A stretch of DNA of 64,000 nt from Erigeron canadensis (lineage: Eukaryota; Streptophyta; Magnoliopsida; Asterales; Asteraceae). A program made the position numbers and the translations under genes. Location of the stretch: contig NC_057762.1 in assembly GCF_010389155.1 (NCBI RefSeq), positions 38,128,055 to 38,192,054 of the forward strand, written 5' to 3'. Of the stretch, positions 11,621 to 24,000 are shown in pieces. The first letter of the stretch is position 1. The number at the start of each line of letters is the position of its first letter. The notes under the pieces were generated by a model, which was not told where the DNA came from, searched no databases, and saw only the letters and a program-made list of their open reading frames with translations.

Positions 11621-13596
11621 GTATTTGATAGTAGGTCTTGGTCTCAGGCCTCGTCAAAACTTGGTACTTGATAGTAACTTGTAGGTAACTTCCTGCCGTA
11701 GCAGCAGCGTATGCTTTAACCACAATTTTTGGTACTTATTATCTGGGTTTAAAGCTATAACTATGGTTCCAGACTTTTTGAGACTTCTTTGTTACCTTTG
11801 CATCATTTCAAGGTGACCATGGATCACAATATGTACCTAAATTTATCTACGCCAACTCTTATGAATTTGTCGTATGTGATGCAATATTTTAGTTATGATT
11901 ATTTCAAAGAAAATAATAAAAAAGAAAAACCATAAAAATGAAGATGGGAAGGGCTTCTATTTGACTCAAAGTCTTGCCGTCTTTTATTAATTCTTTTTTG
12001 GTATATTCAATGAATTATAAGTAACATTTTATAATAAGGATATTAACTTTATTGTACCAATCAGCTACATAAATACATAACATAGATGTTGATGGACCGA
12101 CTCTTGTTCTTCATTCTTCTAATATTTTGTCAAAAGTGGTATAATTTTTATTCTATTATATTTAGCTTGAACGGTTGGTGAGTCTTTGTCATTGAGGTCA
12201 TGACCAGAAAATGGTGGGTTTTCTTGTTTGTCCAATGACAAAATGCCAACATCTCAGAAATTGTTTTTTCCTATGTCCTGCATTCGTGCAGATCAATGAT
12301 CATATTAGTGTTTAAACATAACTTTAAAATTGTTCGAATATGTGTTGTTGGAATACTAATTAATGTGTCTTAGCCGAAATTGCAATCTTGGAAGTAATAA
12401 TATAACACTTGCCCTATGTTTATGCTCAACATTGCAGATTTACTACGGTAAGAAAAGTCTCTATCCGAAGTCACAAAAACAACCGTGTATGTCAAGTTTA
12501 AGTCACATAATCATCATCAAGTTGGTCTAGTAACAAGTGAAATCATGTTTATTCATAAAAGGTTTCAAATCATGCTCTATATAATTTAGGAGTAGAAGTT
12601 GAATAGAATGTCATTAAAAAAAAAAAGTCTAGCCATGTTTGGAGGTTGCTACTTGCTAGGGAAATGGTTGGAATATGCCACAAATAAAGTCTAGTTTAAG
12701 TGTTACAATAAGTCAAAAATAGATCTAAATCGTGAGATAAACTTTTTTTTAAAAAAATCATAAGAAATAACATATGTTATTCATATAATAAACTTATTTT
12801 TCTTCATAGCTCGCCAATTACATCCCTTTCATGCTTCACTTTTTACTAATTCTTAGAGTTTTGACATCGACCACTTAACTTAGATGATGATAAACTCATA
12901 ATATTTTTTCGTCATTTATTTTACACAGTTATACAATATGCAATAACATGTTTACATTTGTACATGTGGCAAAGAATTATCATCATAATTTTTTTGTAAT
13001 GTATACAATTAAAATAAGTAAAATTTTGGGAAAAAAAAATAAATAAAAAAATACAACTATTCTAGGTCATTTTCTAAAAGAAAAAGAAAAGAAAGAAAAT
13101 TAATGAGATGGAAGGGAAAGTTGCAAGAAATGGGAGATGGTGGAGGACAAATAGGTGTATTGTATATGTTTGGAAAGAAAAAAGGGAAAGGAAGTCCAAG
13201 TCCTGGTAGGGTCCAGTCCTGATCCAGTCAAATTTTTAATCTCTTTTCTCTCATCATCATAAACATTAACACAAACACAAACAGCTGTTCTGTTCCAGTT
13301 CCTCTCCCATTTTTACACCACTCTCTCTTTGACTTTCCTTTTTCCAATCATCCCAACTTAAATAAACAAACATCAACTTAAACAAAAACAGCTGCTCTGC
13401 TCCTCCTCCTACACTTTCTTAACTTACAGATCTATCTATCTATATCAAGGTCATATCTTTATCTCTCTCTCTATATATTTTTTTCATGTGAATCCTATCT
13501 GGGTTTGTGTATTAGGGTTTAGACCCATGATGCTTTTTAAGGATCTATAAGATCTGTTTGGATCATCTGAACTTAGTGTGTGTGTGTTTTGTGGAC
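11621..13596. other. intergenic region and phytolongin promoter
   Basis: No gene supported. 12600-13080 is A-rich with long poly-A and poly-T runs. 13240-13480 is pyrimidine-rich (tctctctct, caaacacaaac) and looks like the leader and promoter of the phytolongin gene. Confidence 0.5.
13462..13471 (+). promoter_or_regulatory. possible TATA box of the phytolongin gene
   Basis: ctatatattt follows a CT-rich stretch about 130 bases before the ATG at 13597. CT microsatellites next to a TATA box are common in plant promoters. Confidence 0.35.
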
Positions 13597-14430
13597 ATGG
13601 GTTCTTCTGTTTGTGATACAGTGTACTATGTTTGTGTATCAAATGTAGGCAAGATTTTGTATGCATATAATAGTAATAGTGTTGGAGATATTGATATTGA
13701 AAATTTAGCTACTTTATGTTTAGAAAAAGCTCCTTCTCATCATAAATGGTATTTTCAAACCATGTTTAAAAAGACTTTTGGGTTTTTAATGGAAAGTGAT
13801 GGCTTTGTTTATTTTGCTATTTTTGATGAGAATTTTGGAAATGGTAAAAAGCTTGAGGTTTTAGGACATGTTAGAGATGAGTTCAAGAAAGTTGTTGCCA
13901 AAAAAGGGTTGAAACGAATCTTGGCAAACCCGAATTCTGTTGCTTTGCAAGAACAGATGTTGCCTATTGTGAGGCGTTTGATTGCGTCGTTTGAACCTGT
14001 TGTTGGGTCGGGCTTTAATGATGGGTTGTCACCTTCCCCTGTTAATGATAGTAATGGGCAAAGTGATACGAGTGGTTCGACGAAAGCGCCTTTGTTAGGG
14101 AAGTCGATTAAGCAAGAGAAGAGAAAGACGAGGGATCATGTTATTTCGGTTAGAGAAAACGGGGTGGTGGAGGATCATAGGAAGTCTGCAGATAAAGGTG
14201 GTTCTAAGGTGGATTCTTCGAGTGTGGATCCCGATAATCAAGGTGGTGGTTCTGTTGTGGGGGTTTCGTTGACTAAAGAAGTGAGTTCAATGACTAGATC
14301 GAGTAATCAAACTGTACGGACTAAGTGGTGTCGTCAAGTTCGTATTGTGCTTGCAATTGATATTGTCATTTGTTTGATACTGTTTATTGTTTGGATAGTG
14401 GTGTGTCGTGGTACTGAATGTCTTCGTTGA
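13597..14430 (+). CDS. PHYL1: phytolongin (Phyl1 type), longin-domain membrane protein
   Basis: Single-exon gene, 277 aa. Phytolongins are plant R-SNARE relatives that keep the N-terminal longin fold and C-terminal anchor of VAMP7 but have lost the SNARE helix; they act in membrane traffic along the secretory and endocytic route. The start is the first ATG of the frame; upstream codons contain no ATG. Residues 1-115 are the longin domain (DTVYYVCVSNVGKILYAYN, HKWYFQTMFKKTFGFLM, FVYFAIFDENF). Residues about 150-240 are a hydrophilic, Lys/Ser-rich PhyL region with the signature KAPLLGKSIKQEKRKTRDH. Residues about 246-270 are a membrane anchor (VRIVLAIDIVICLILFIVW) with a short luminal tail CRGTECLR. 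No heptad SNARE motif with a central Arg is visible, as expected for the family. Confidence 0.92.
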   Translation: MGSSVCDTVYYVCVSNVGKILYAYNSNSVGDIDIENLATLCLEKAPSHHKWYFQTMFKKTFGFLMESDGFVYFAIFDENFGNGKKLEVLGHVRDEFKKVVAKKGLKRILANPNSVALQEQMLPIVRRLIASFEPVVGSGFNDGLSPSPVNDSNGQSDTSGSTKAPLLGKSIKQEKRKTRDHVISVRENGVVEDHRKSADKGGSKVDSSSVDPDNQGGGSVVGVSLTKEVSSMTRSSNQTVRTKWCRQVRIVLAIDIVICLILFIVWIVVCRGTECLR

Positions 14431-15480
14431 AAATATGTTCCCCTGTGAAGGAATCACAAATACACGTCTATGTTCTTTGGATTTCGTTGCGATAGTATAT
14501 GGAAGCCGCACGTGATTCCAGATTTGAGATTCAAACGTTACAAGGTATTGGCTCTCCTGGTTATGTTCATAACAGCTTTGTGGTTTAAACATTTTTGTAC
14601 ATTTATCAAAAATCTTATTTATTGTACATTATCTTGTTGCACTGAAATTAAAAACTACTGGATGGAGATTTTGTGATTGATCCTTAACCCCCATCTGCTT
14701 TGTTACATTATATAATTTTACCATTTTTTGTTACAATATGAGAATTTATCATTTAGAGGCTAAGCCATGAGTGTATCTCCAGCTCTTTGGTACAGTGTGT
14801 ATGGGCACAATTAATTTAGTTTGTAGATATGTTTTCATTTGATTCAACTCTTTTGGATCTAAGGAACCAACTATATGAATTTGCTTGTGTGGTTTCCACA
14901 AAAAAAATCTTACTTTGGTTGGTTGTATAACAAAGTAATAGAAGCTGAAGCTCTTACTTTTCTGAGATGTGATTTTAGACACCCGGTTGCAGTTAGTGTG
15001 CTGAATGTATTTTTGTAATTTTATATTTGTCCATGAGGCAGTTTTATGTGAAGTATTTCGTTAATTATGTGTGTAAAGATGAATATGCAAATTTGACTTG
15101 AGAAAGACATGGTACGCTTAGTTTTGGTTAGTTGTTTATCAAGGTCAAGAAGTATTGTCAATAGGATGTTTGTCCTTGTCCAGGAGTTGAGCCTTCTTAG
15201 GAACCCAAATTCTATCTTTCAATTACTTTCGTGCTTATCACCCTTAAATCAATGAGCTATTGAAGTAAATTCTATCTCTCGGTTGTTGATGGTTTCGTTC
15301 ACACTTTTGATGTTTTCCCGAGCTTCTTGTTCACAGTCAGCATCTTTAATACCATACAGGTAATCATTAAACCTTGTGGGAAGTGTTGGTACGTATCTTT
15401 CTTGTGTATGATTCTAGTGTGGATATGTAATGCATATGCAAATTTGGTGTACCATACAAAACCGGCTCATTTGTGACTAA

Positions 15481-15586
15481 ATTTTGTGGTGGATATGCTT
15501 ATGGAATGGAAGATTAGAGGTTTTATTCAATATATTTTGTGGTGCATATGCTTATGGAATGAAAGATTAGGGGTTTTATTCAATGT
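15481..15586 (+). repeat. 53-bp tandem duplication
   Basis: attttgtggtggatatgctt (15481) recurs with few changes at 15534, and the following bases including the ttttattcaat segment repeat as well. Period 53 bp, two copies. Confidence 0.8.
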
Positions 15587-16111
15587 CTTGCAATAAAGAC
15601 ATAAAACTTTAATTATTAGATCAAATTTCTTTTTGGTGGACCTAACAACATAGAAAAGAGAACAAATAAGCATATAGATTTACAATCTCTTTCGGTTTGG
15701 CCATGCATCTTTTTCAGACAGGTGTGCAAAAAAGTTTATCATTGATCTAAAGCACTTTGTAAAACGTATCAAGTTAGAAGATAAAGTATGGTTGTTCAGA
15801 TGATTAGTCTATAAGATGTTCAATGGACTTTGTCTGCTTGGTTTAAGCATGTGCAATCAGAAGAATGGGTCTTTGATAACCATATACTTGGATATAGATA
15901 TTGTACACATGGAAACTGATATAAGATCTTGTATCTCCAGCCAATTTAACTGAATACATATACTAGATTGCGCCTAACATATCCTAATCCAGCAATTTTA
16001 CGAACACGCACTTGAGTTACAGCAACTTCAAAATCTTTGAGCTTGTACTGCCAACCCAAGTTTCCAACTTCACTCAAGACCGTAACCACCAAAAATTGGT
16101 AAACTGTATTC

Positions 16112-16188
16112 CAGCCACTTCTAAAATTCAAGTTACAAAATACATAATACAGCCACTTCTAAAATTAAAGTTACAAAATAAATAAAGA
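16112..16188 (+). repeat. ~38-bp tandem duplication
   Basis: cagccacttctaaaatt occurs at 16112 and 16150, each followed by a(a)gttacaaaata. Two copies. Confidence 0.75.
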
Positions 16189-16347
16189 CATTCGCGCGTT
16201 TGTGGAGCTCCGTTCTCCTGATTAGCTCAGATGCTCAATTCATAGCAAAAGTGTTGTAAGAAGGCTTCAACAAGAGCACGTCAATATATGAATAGGGAAA
16301 GGAAGTCAATGTGGGTTAGCAATTGATGAGTATATTTGGTAAAGTGC

Positions 16348-19300
16348 TCATGATCCAATAGAATAGCCATCAACAAGGCATTTTCTCCTGAGATCTCGCA
16401 TAGAATTCTGAAGCAAAGTTGGATCACTGGTGATTATAGCATCTACTTTTTCGTTTAACATTTTATGCATTGCTGGTTCTTCATCAACCGTCCATGCGTA
16501 TATTTTCTTTTTCCTCCTGATAATCAAGTAATTAAAGATGTATAGAAGCATAAAGTAAACAAATGTTACTTCAATTTTATGAGTTCCATAGCCATTTATC
16601 ATATACAATCGGACATACAAGATGAACATGTTAAGTTGTCAAAATGGAAAGAAAAGATATCAAACATACTCAACAAATAATGTTCGGATATATACCTGTG
16701 TAGAATTTTGACAACAGACTCGTCAACTAGACCGTGGTATATACCAACAACTTCAGCATCACTCATCCTCAATAAATTACTTCTGATCCCAGTAGAAAAA
16801 TTCATCATAACAATATAGCCTACCTGCAAAACCACAACCACCATTATGTAAGGGAACCTCAAGTCCTCAACTAACCACAACTAGTTTCCCAGTTGCCTGA
16901 TGAGGTATTTAAAAAGACTTTCTTTATGTCTAAAACATGCAGATGTAACTTATTTATAAGGTGCGTATGATCTTACAGTCACATCTGATGACTGTTTAAT
17001 CACATCCCTCACTAAATTGTCGCTTTTAGCCCATACAACACAGTTCTTACATTGTGTCCTCTTGACCTGCAATTATGGTACATGTGTAAGATCAAAACAT
17101 GAACTGAATGATGAACTATATGATTACAAATTTTGTGTTACATAATATGAATGAAGACTCACAACAGAAAGTATATCATGTGCAAGCCCCTTTTCGTATG
17201 ACGGAGGCCCAACTTTTGCATCAACAACCACCTTCTGAACAGAACTTGAAATCAACTGCAAAACACACAAAATACATATACATGAGAGTTTTAGGGTGAA
17301 AGGGCAAATTGTTGCAGTGAGTTATATTGATTCAAACAATATCACACTTGTGGGTTGATACTCTATACAAGAGCTATTAAAAGATATATTTATATCTACG
17401 ATTTGTTCTCTATTATTTCAGAAAATAAACTGATAAAAGATGATGGATGTGACTGTACTCTTAATGCATCTTCCATTGTAGGAACGCTTATATCATGAGA
17501 AGTGTCCAGCTCTTTTATCTACAGAAACAAGCTAAAATATACTCTCATTCAAAACTAATTTTATTTAATATACAGGAAATTCATATTTATTTTTGGTTCA
17601 CAAATGAAGCAAGAAAGCCGCACCTCATTTGCACTCAGGTATCCAACCTTGGTGGAACTGTTCCCAGATATTCGCTGCAAGTCCCTGCCTGTTGCGTATC
17701 AGAATCAACTCTAAAAATAGCTCAAATTACTTGTATACTGGCCGTTTGAAATAATACATCCCAATATATAAAAAACGATTTGGATTCTCCAAAACACTTT
17801 CCAAATCCAATGTAAGTGAAGTACATTTCATATAGACCAATTTTAGACTCGTATCACTGTGCTGTGATGTTTGGTTAATTTTGTTAGCATTAACTGATCG
17901 CACATTATGTTTTTGGTCCTTATTTTCAGATCAAATGTTTTTAACATTTTCCATCTGATAACAACACAGCAAAGTACCCCTCAAAATGTACCTGTCATGA
18001 AGAGCAAATAAAACCCCATCAGCAGAGCGAGAGACATCAATCTCTATGCAGTCTACTTGAGAACGAAGAGCAATATGATAAGCAGCCATCTGTGGAGAGA
18101 AACAGATGGAAAACAACATTAAGACGGATCAAACATGTATTTAAACCAGTGGATCTTCACCCAGCATAGTTGTTACATGTATACAATTATAATTGACATA
18201 TCATGCCTTATAGTTCTTAAACGAATTCAGATATATTAGTATTATTAGTACACATATAAGTAGGCAAAAGATAAGAATATAACTGGATTCTTGTAATGTT
18301 GAAATAAGCTTTGCATTTAGTGATTTCCAAACATGAAGAGACTTACTGTATTAGGGAAGGCATTGGAAGAATCACCACCATGAGCACACACGAGGGGAGG
18401 ATTATCTAACCAGCTACACTTTTTTAGCTCCAGCTGCAATGAAATGGGAAAGCAACCAATGTGATGGTGATAATTCACAGCATCATTGTTATTCAAATTT
18501 GGAAATAATAATCCACTTGCCATTCTACAAAATTTAATATAAAAAATTTATAAAAAACAAAAAAAACAGAGAAGCAAAACTTGGCTTTCTTTTATAACTT
18601 CTTGAATATTGCCATAAAGCCCTAGCAAAACAAATGTCAATCTCTGAAGCCAGGCTAAATCAGTATGGCTGCCTAATGCCTTAGATTTTTATTATACAGT
18701 GAACCGAAGATCCACAAAGACTTTGACTAGAAAGTTTATGTGACTGTCTGACAATTAACCTTTTAACTTGTTAAAGACAACCCCTCTCTGCAGGACATAA
18801 AGTAATCCCAGCTTTGCAGTATTAAAGATTACTTCCTGATAAACGTTTTTCTCTGCAAGTTAGGACTCCATTAGTCTCGTTTTTTTCTTTTCTCTTTTTC
18901 TGAAAGAGAACAATGCTGAACTGATTTCGTATGAATTCTGTTTAACATCCTATTGGTTTGACGTTCCACAAAAGCATTATTTCATCTTGTTCCTTGAGCA
19001 ATTGAGGAAGCGAAGCAGGCTGCTTGTCTTGCCTCAAGCCCATAGTATGCAAATTCAGAATACAATTTATTTCCCTTTTATCATTGTTGCCAAAGTTATA
19101 AACTCTTTTAAAGGTTTCAACCTTCAAAGATGGTAACAAGAGAAACAAGCTTGAAAAAAAAAACTAATATGCATAGGTACCGCACTATAGTACACAGTAG
19201 GCCAGTTAACTAACGCGCCTTCGGCCCGACTGTTACCAAGGTGTTCCTCAACCAAGTTGTCGAGGGTTCAAGTCCCACCTGGGACAAAGGCGTAGTGGGT

Positions 19301-19993
19301 GTGTGTAAGTCTCCCGGATTTCAGAATAAAAGAAAGGGTTAGGGAAATTTAGGTGCTGTTTACTTGTAGACAAACCAAACACTTTCCATGAAATTCCAAG
19401 GGACTCTGAAAGAACAGACATGTTCGTCAAATTGGAACTCTAATTGAAGTTTTATCAGAGAAGAGGAGAAAAAAAAGTCAAAAACCACTTTCCAGTTTAT
19501 AAATAAGTTTTCGAAAACTAAACTTAATAGTTTTCAATAACACTTTCGTATCTGGGAATAAAAAAAGTAGTTGTGTGTTGACAGTTATAAGTCACATAAA
19601 ATTAATCGTATTGTAACAATAAGGCTAGTAATGATCATATATCAAGGCCACAGTAAGACATATCCATTTTTGACTGTCAGAAATAAGCTGCTGCTGCAGA
19701 TCGTATATCCGAAGAATACGGGATGCAAATTCGACACAGATACACTAATCTATTTGTAACCTAAAACATACTCTATGTATAGAAATTGAGAAAATAGAAT
19801 AAAAAAAAAAAGGAAGAGAGAGAGAGAGAGAAGAGACCTGATGATAGCGACGGAGTTTGAAGTGAAAATAAACAGGAGGAAAAATGGCGATGAGTGCCAG
19901 TAGTACTAGAAATGATCGGAACAGAAGCTTTCTGGATACCAAACCACGCCGATCACCACGTCGTCTTCTCCATTTAAACGACGTTGTTGCCAT
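16348..19993 (-). CDS. GDPD4: glycerophosphodiester phosphodiesterase GDPD4
   Basis: Membrane-anchored GDPD-family protein, 313 aa. Nine exons read on the minus strand: 19993-19838, 18433-18347, 18089-17992, 17684-17624, 17518-17459, 17255-17163, 17066-16977, 16823-16696, 16516-16348; every junction keeps frame. Residues 1-30 are Arg-rich, then a membrane segment (LLFRSFLVLLALIAIFPPVY). The TIM-barrel follows: VCAHGGDSSNAFPNT (66-81), CIEIDVSRSADGVLFALHD (95-113), VVVDAKVGPPSYEKG, CKNCVVWAKSD and YAWTVDEEPAMHKML. GDPDs cleave glycerophosphodiesters to glycerol-3-phosphate and an alcohol, but the usual HRG..PENT entrance motif is HGG..FPNT here, as I recall for Arabidopsis GDPD4 (At1g71340), so activity is uncertain. 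An in-frame ATG at 20068 would add 25 residues; I prefer the one at 19993. Confidence 0.9.
19205..19345 (+). mobile_element. tRNA-derived SINE-like fragment in GDPD4 intron 1
   Basis: A GC-richer patch with a clean pol III B box (ggttcaagtcc, 19265-19275) about 35 bases after an A-box-like stretch, followed by gtgggtgtgtgtaagtctcc. Read in reverse it gives the RWDLNPR peptide typical of antisense tRNA-like sequence. I could not find target-site duplications, so the limits are approximate. Confidence 0.5.
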
Positions 19994-21350
19994 TTCTGTC
20001 CCACCATCTACTAATCTTTCTTTACAATTTTTGTTTCTTGCTTTTAACAAAGGGGAAGGATATACCATGTAAAGTTAACAAAGTCTGGGGTTGTTAATCG
20101 AAAAAAAATAAAAATAAGTGCATAAATATTTCCATATACACCCTTTCGAAGTATATATACCCTATATATATTTTCAAATCTACGTAAAGATTCCGGCCTG
20201 TAAACTCTGCCGTGCACCTCACTGGACGTACAATTGCCGTCAACCACTGCTTCTCCATCGTTAACCACCGTCATCTATTCCAGTAAGCTTTTATTATTTG
20301 TTAATGGGTATTGTAAATTTGTTCTCTGCAAAAAATCCACAGCTTTATCATAATATTTAAATAAAAGATTATTGATTTTTGCAATGTGAGCCGTTTTCAT
20401 ATTTTGTGTATACTTATGTGCCTTACAATAAGGTATTCGATTAATTGTCGCAAAGAAGCCATATATATTCATTCTAGCTACTAACTGACCACAAATTAAG
20501 TTTAACTCTTATCGAGTGTACGTTTTACGTAATGCTGAGTCTATACGTATTGTATGTTACGTGATTCATTGACTCGTGTCGATAGAATACGCTATTCTTG
20601 GATCATAATTAAGCTGCATAATTGTTATTACAAACAAACAGTGAAGCATCCTTATGATATATATATAGTAATAATTGGTAGTTGTAAAGAGATGGTTTTC
20701 GTTTTCTCCCTGTTATACATATCCAGACCTGATATTAAAGGTTTTATTGGTCTGTATTATATTATATTATGTTATATAGTACTATATAGTATTCTATTCA
20801 AAGAGTTGTAGTAGACTAGAGATTGTATCAAAAGAAAGAAAGAAACTACTCCGCGCCGGCTTCCGCGAGTTTTGAGCCCCAATACCTCAACGGTGTATGA
20901 GGAGGTTAACATGTAGGCAGACCTTACCTCTACCTAAGTAGAGAGGCTGCTTTCATTTTCTACCTAAATGGTTGAAAAGACCCTCCAACCTTTGCATGGC
21001 ATGAGGATCGAACCCCATGACCTCTGTCTCCAGAGGCCAGGGTGTTTACCACTAATCCAACCATGCTGCTTCAGACTAGAGATTGTATTGTATATACTAT
21101 ACTAATACTAATTGGGTTAGGTCCAAGTCACATGTTGATATGTTTTATAGGGCAACACATAATTATAATTATTTTCTTAAAATAATTCAATGGCAACATT
21201 GTTAGGTTACTTTTGTTTGGCTAACCCTAAGTAATTAGGGTTCTATGTTTGTGGTTAGAGGAAGAATTTAAGTTTGGTAACCTGTTGCTAATTGTTTACA
21301 GTTTGTGGTTGCAATTCTCCATTAAGATATCAGAATCTGAAGAAATAAAG
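19994..21350. other. divergent intergenic region between GDPD4 and eIF3i
   Basis: The two genes point away from each other, so both promoters lie here. The middle is occupied by a SINE (20829-21072). The rest is AT-rich with no supported gene. Confidence 0.5.
20829..21072 (-). mobile_element. tRNA-derived SINE with 16-bp target-site duplication
   Basis: A 244-bp insertion between perfect direct repeats agactagagattgtat (20813-20828 and 21073-21088). On the minus strand it starts with a tRNA-like head holding an A box (reverse of 21048-21059, tggattagtggt) and a perfect B box (reverse of 21005-21014, ggttcgatcc), then an unrelated body and a short T/C-rich tail (ttctttctttctttt). GC content is higher than in the surrounding DNA. 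Confidence 0.88.
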
Positions 21351-23161
21351 ATGCGGCCGATATTAATGAAAGGGCATGAGAGGCCTCTGACTTTCCTCAA
21401 GTATAATAGAGATGGAGATCTTCTTTTCTCCTGTTCTAAAGATGACACACCCACCGTATGGTTTGCTGATAATGGCGAACGATTGGGCACTTACAGTGGC
21501 CACAATGGTGCTGTTTCTTGCTGCGACCTTTCAAGTAACTCTCTTCATTCTATATATAACAGTGGCTTGCTTGTATCTTCATTATCTGGGCACTAAGTAC
21601 ACTGAGTTGATGAAGTAATTGATGTGTGATTGGTTATTCTTTTGCGCAGGGGATTCAACACGTTTGATTACAACGAGTGCAGACTGCTCAGCTAAGCTTT
21701 GGAATGTACAAAGTGGAGAAGCTCTTTTCACTTTTAACTTCAATTCAACTGCTAGATCTGTAGACCTTTCTGTTGGTGATAAGCTTTGTGTAATCACCAC
21801 GGACCCATTTATGGACGTGGCTTCTGCTATCCACGTAAAGCGAATTGCTGCGGATCATCATGATCGTGAGTTTTCTTTTGTGAAATTTGAGTTTTTTCTT
21901 ATATTTATTATATAACATTGAATTGCTTTTCTGTATCTAATCATTGTGATTTTGCAGAGGATGGTGAATCTGTTCTTGTACTTAAAGGACCTAAAGGAAG
22001 AATAAACAGAGCAATATGGGGACCTTTAAACCACACAATCATCAGTGCTGGTGAAGATGCTGTTATTAGAATTTGGGATGCAGAAGTATGCTGTGCATTA
22101 AACATAGGAAATAGTTAGCAATTAACACTTGTATACTTTTATGCTAATGTATGTGCAACTGGCAGACTGGAACGTTGCTAAAAGAAAACAAAACGGAAGT
22201 TGGGCATAATAATGCAATTACATCACTTGCCAAGTCGGCTGATGCCTCACACTTTCTCACTGGCTCGCTAGATAAATCAGCAAAGGTAATATCGTATTCT
22301 ATGAATTTCTCATCTACTTGGGATGTATTGGTCTCCAAGTTAATGTTCCTTACTATCCCATTTTTCCCCCGAAATTATTAGCTCTGGGATAGCAGATCGT
22401 TGGAATTGATCAAGACATATCTTACTGACAGTCATGTCAATGCTGTTGCGATGTCTCCACTTCTTGATCATGTAAGTTATATCCAATAATCTACTTAAAG
22501 AACTTCTATACTATATGGCAGTTCAACCTGCCAAGTTTCTTGTAATTCCGACCCATCTCTAAAAGTCTTGATCAAAAAGATCAAAGGCAAAGTGATGTAA
22601 GATGGTTGAAAGTTGAAACATATTTGGTACTTTATAGGTGGTGCTTGGAGGTGGTCAGGATGCATTATCTGTTACGACAACCGATCATCGTGCTGGTAAA
22701 TTTGAAGCCAAGTTTTATGATAAGGTAAAAGAATATATATTTTTAAGATCTGATTTTGTTCTAAGGTTAATTTAGAACTATTTTAACGATCAATCTACTT
22801 GAATTGCGACTATTGCTAGATTTCCCAAGAAGAAATTGGAGGTGTAAAAGGACATTTTGTCCCATAAATGCTTTGGCAATCAATCCTGATGGTCAAAGGT
22901 ACATTTTCTTCTTTTGTTTTATCACACAATTATAATCCTTAATACGTAAACATTCAATGCTGTTTATGTTTGTCAAAGGTACCTTTCATTGCTGTTTATG
23001 ACAACTGCTTCATTGGTTTTACCCTAAGTCTGGTCTAATCTATGTTGTTTTTCTTGTTTCATATGTAATCCAGTTTCTCAAGTGGGGGTGAAGATGGGTA
23101 TGTGAGATTGCATCACTTTGATGCAGACTATTTCAGGATCCCATCATTAACATCAAGTTAA
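21351..23161 (+). CDS. TIF3I1: eIF3 subunit I (WD40), with a frameshift in exon 7
   Basis: Translation initiation factor 3 subunit i, a seven-bladed WD40 protein of the eIF3 core that helps load the 40S subunit. Exons: 21351-21534, 21650-21865, 21958-22085, 22166-22285, 22382-22471, 22638-22724, 22820-22898, 23074-23161. The start [19 protein letters not shown] is the universal eIF3i N-terminus. Blades are clear: [55 protein letters not shown] and [19 protein letters not shown]. In exon 7, codons after GGVKGHF shift by minus one at about 22859: the expected Gly-Pro-Ile is read as Val-Pro-stop, with TAA at 22865-22867. The frame after the shift is intact to 23161 ([27 protein letters not shown]). 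As written the product is 290 aa and lacks the last blade. It is either a sequencing error, a recent null allele or a young pseudogene. Confidence 0.85.
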
Positions 23162-23727
23162 TTAACAAGATTTTGAATGTTTCTTTTGATCTTTTTTTTA
23201 TTTTTCTGAATCTTATAGTTTAGAATTAAGATCAACTAAGCACTTTCGTTTTTCTTCCCTTTGTAATGTGATCAGTTTCTTTTAACTAAATCAAAAGCTT
23301 GGGACAATTTTGGAGGGCAAGAATGGAGTATCAATTTATTATACTTTGCTTTAAACATTATTATTTTGTTATATAATACCAGAGGTATGAAACTTTGTCT
23401 GCATGCCATTATTTTGTATATATGCAGTTTGAATACCAATATGAATTATTCATTTTGTTATAACACTGGGATAAAGCATTAATCAAACAAATCATCCTAT
23501 AACCACACAAATATCGTATTTGTCAAAACATACCTTCGAAACAAAAGGGCATCAAACTGTGATCAAAATGTTTGATAACCAAAGTCCTTTTCTTTTCTTC
23601 TTTTTTCCATGTTGGAACTTCTAAAAGAGGTTTTCAAAGATGTATGCTCATTGTGACACTTTACATTCATGTTTAAAGTTATTGGTGTGCGTCATTATGC
23701 CAAAAAGACATAATTTGAACTACCATA

Positions 23728-23868
23728 AAAAATGAAATAATTTTTGAAACGGGCGTATCTGACGGATGTCAAACAAGTTTTGGCAAACAAATTTTATGGA
23801 ACAAGTAAAACCAGTACCACCAAATACGCCCGTTTCAAAAAAAATTTCCATAAAAAATTGAGTCAAAT
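23728..23868. mobile_element. MITE-like inverted repeat
   Basis: tgaaacgggcgtat near 23746 is repeated in inverted orientation as atacgcccgtttca near 23825, and the similarity extends outward through the A/T-rich flanks (aaaaatgaaataattttt against aattttttatggaaattttttt). Arms are about 40 bp, the loop about 60 bp. No duplication could be fixed. Confidence 0.5.
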
Positions 23869-24000
23869 AGCTAAAACGAAGGACAGTGGAAAGAATCTAC
23901 GTCTATATCAGCTTCTTCATATATGCTTAAATTACAAAAGTGTTTTGTTTATGTTGAGTTAATCAGTTAGAGTAGAATTCAGATCTAGCGGGTCTAGTTT

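Larger units (their letters stand above)
14431..16347. other. intergenic region with two small tandem duplications
   Basis: Holds the 3' ends of the phytolongin and GDPD4 genes, which converge. No gene supported; short open frames on both strands have no recognisable content. Confidence 0.5.

Noticed and set aside
19248..19430. Minus-strand open frame with RWDLNPR
   Set aside because: This peptide is the usual antisense reading of a tRNA-like B box; it lies in a GDPD4 intron.
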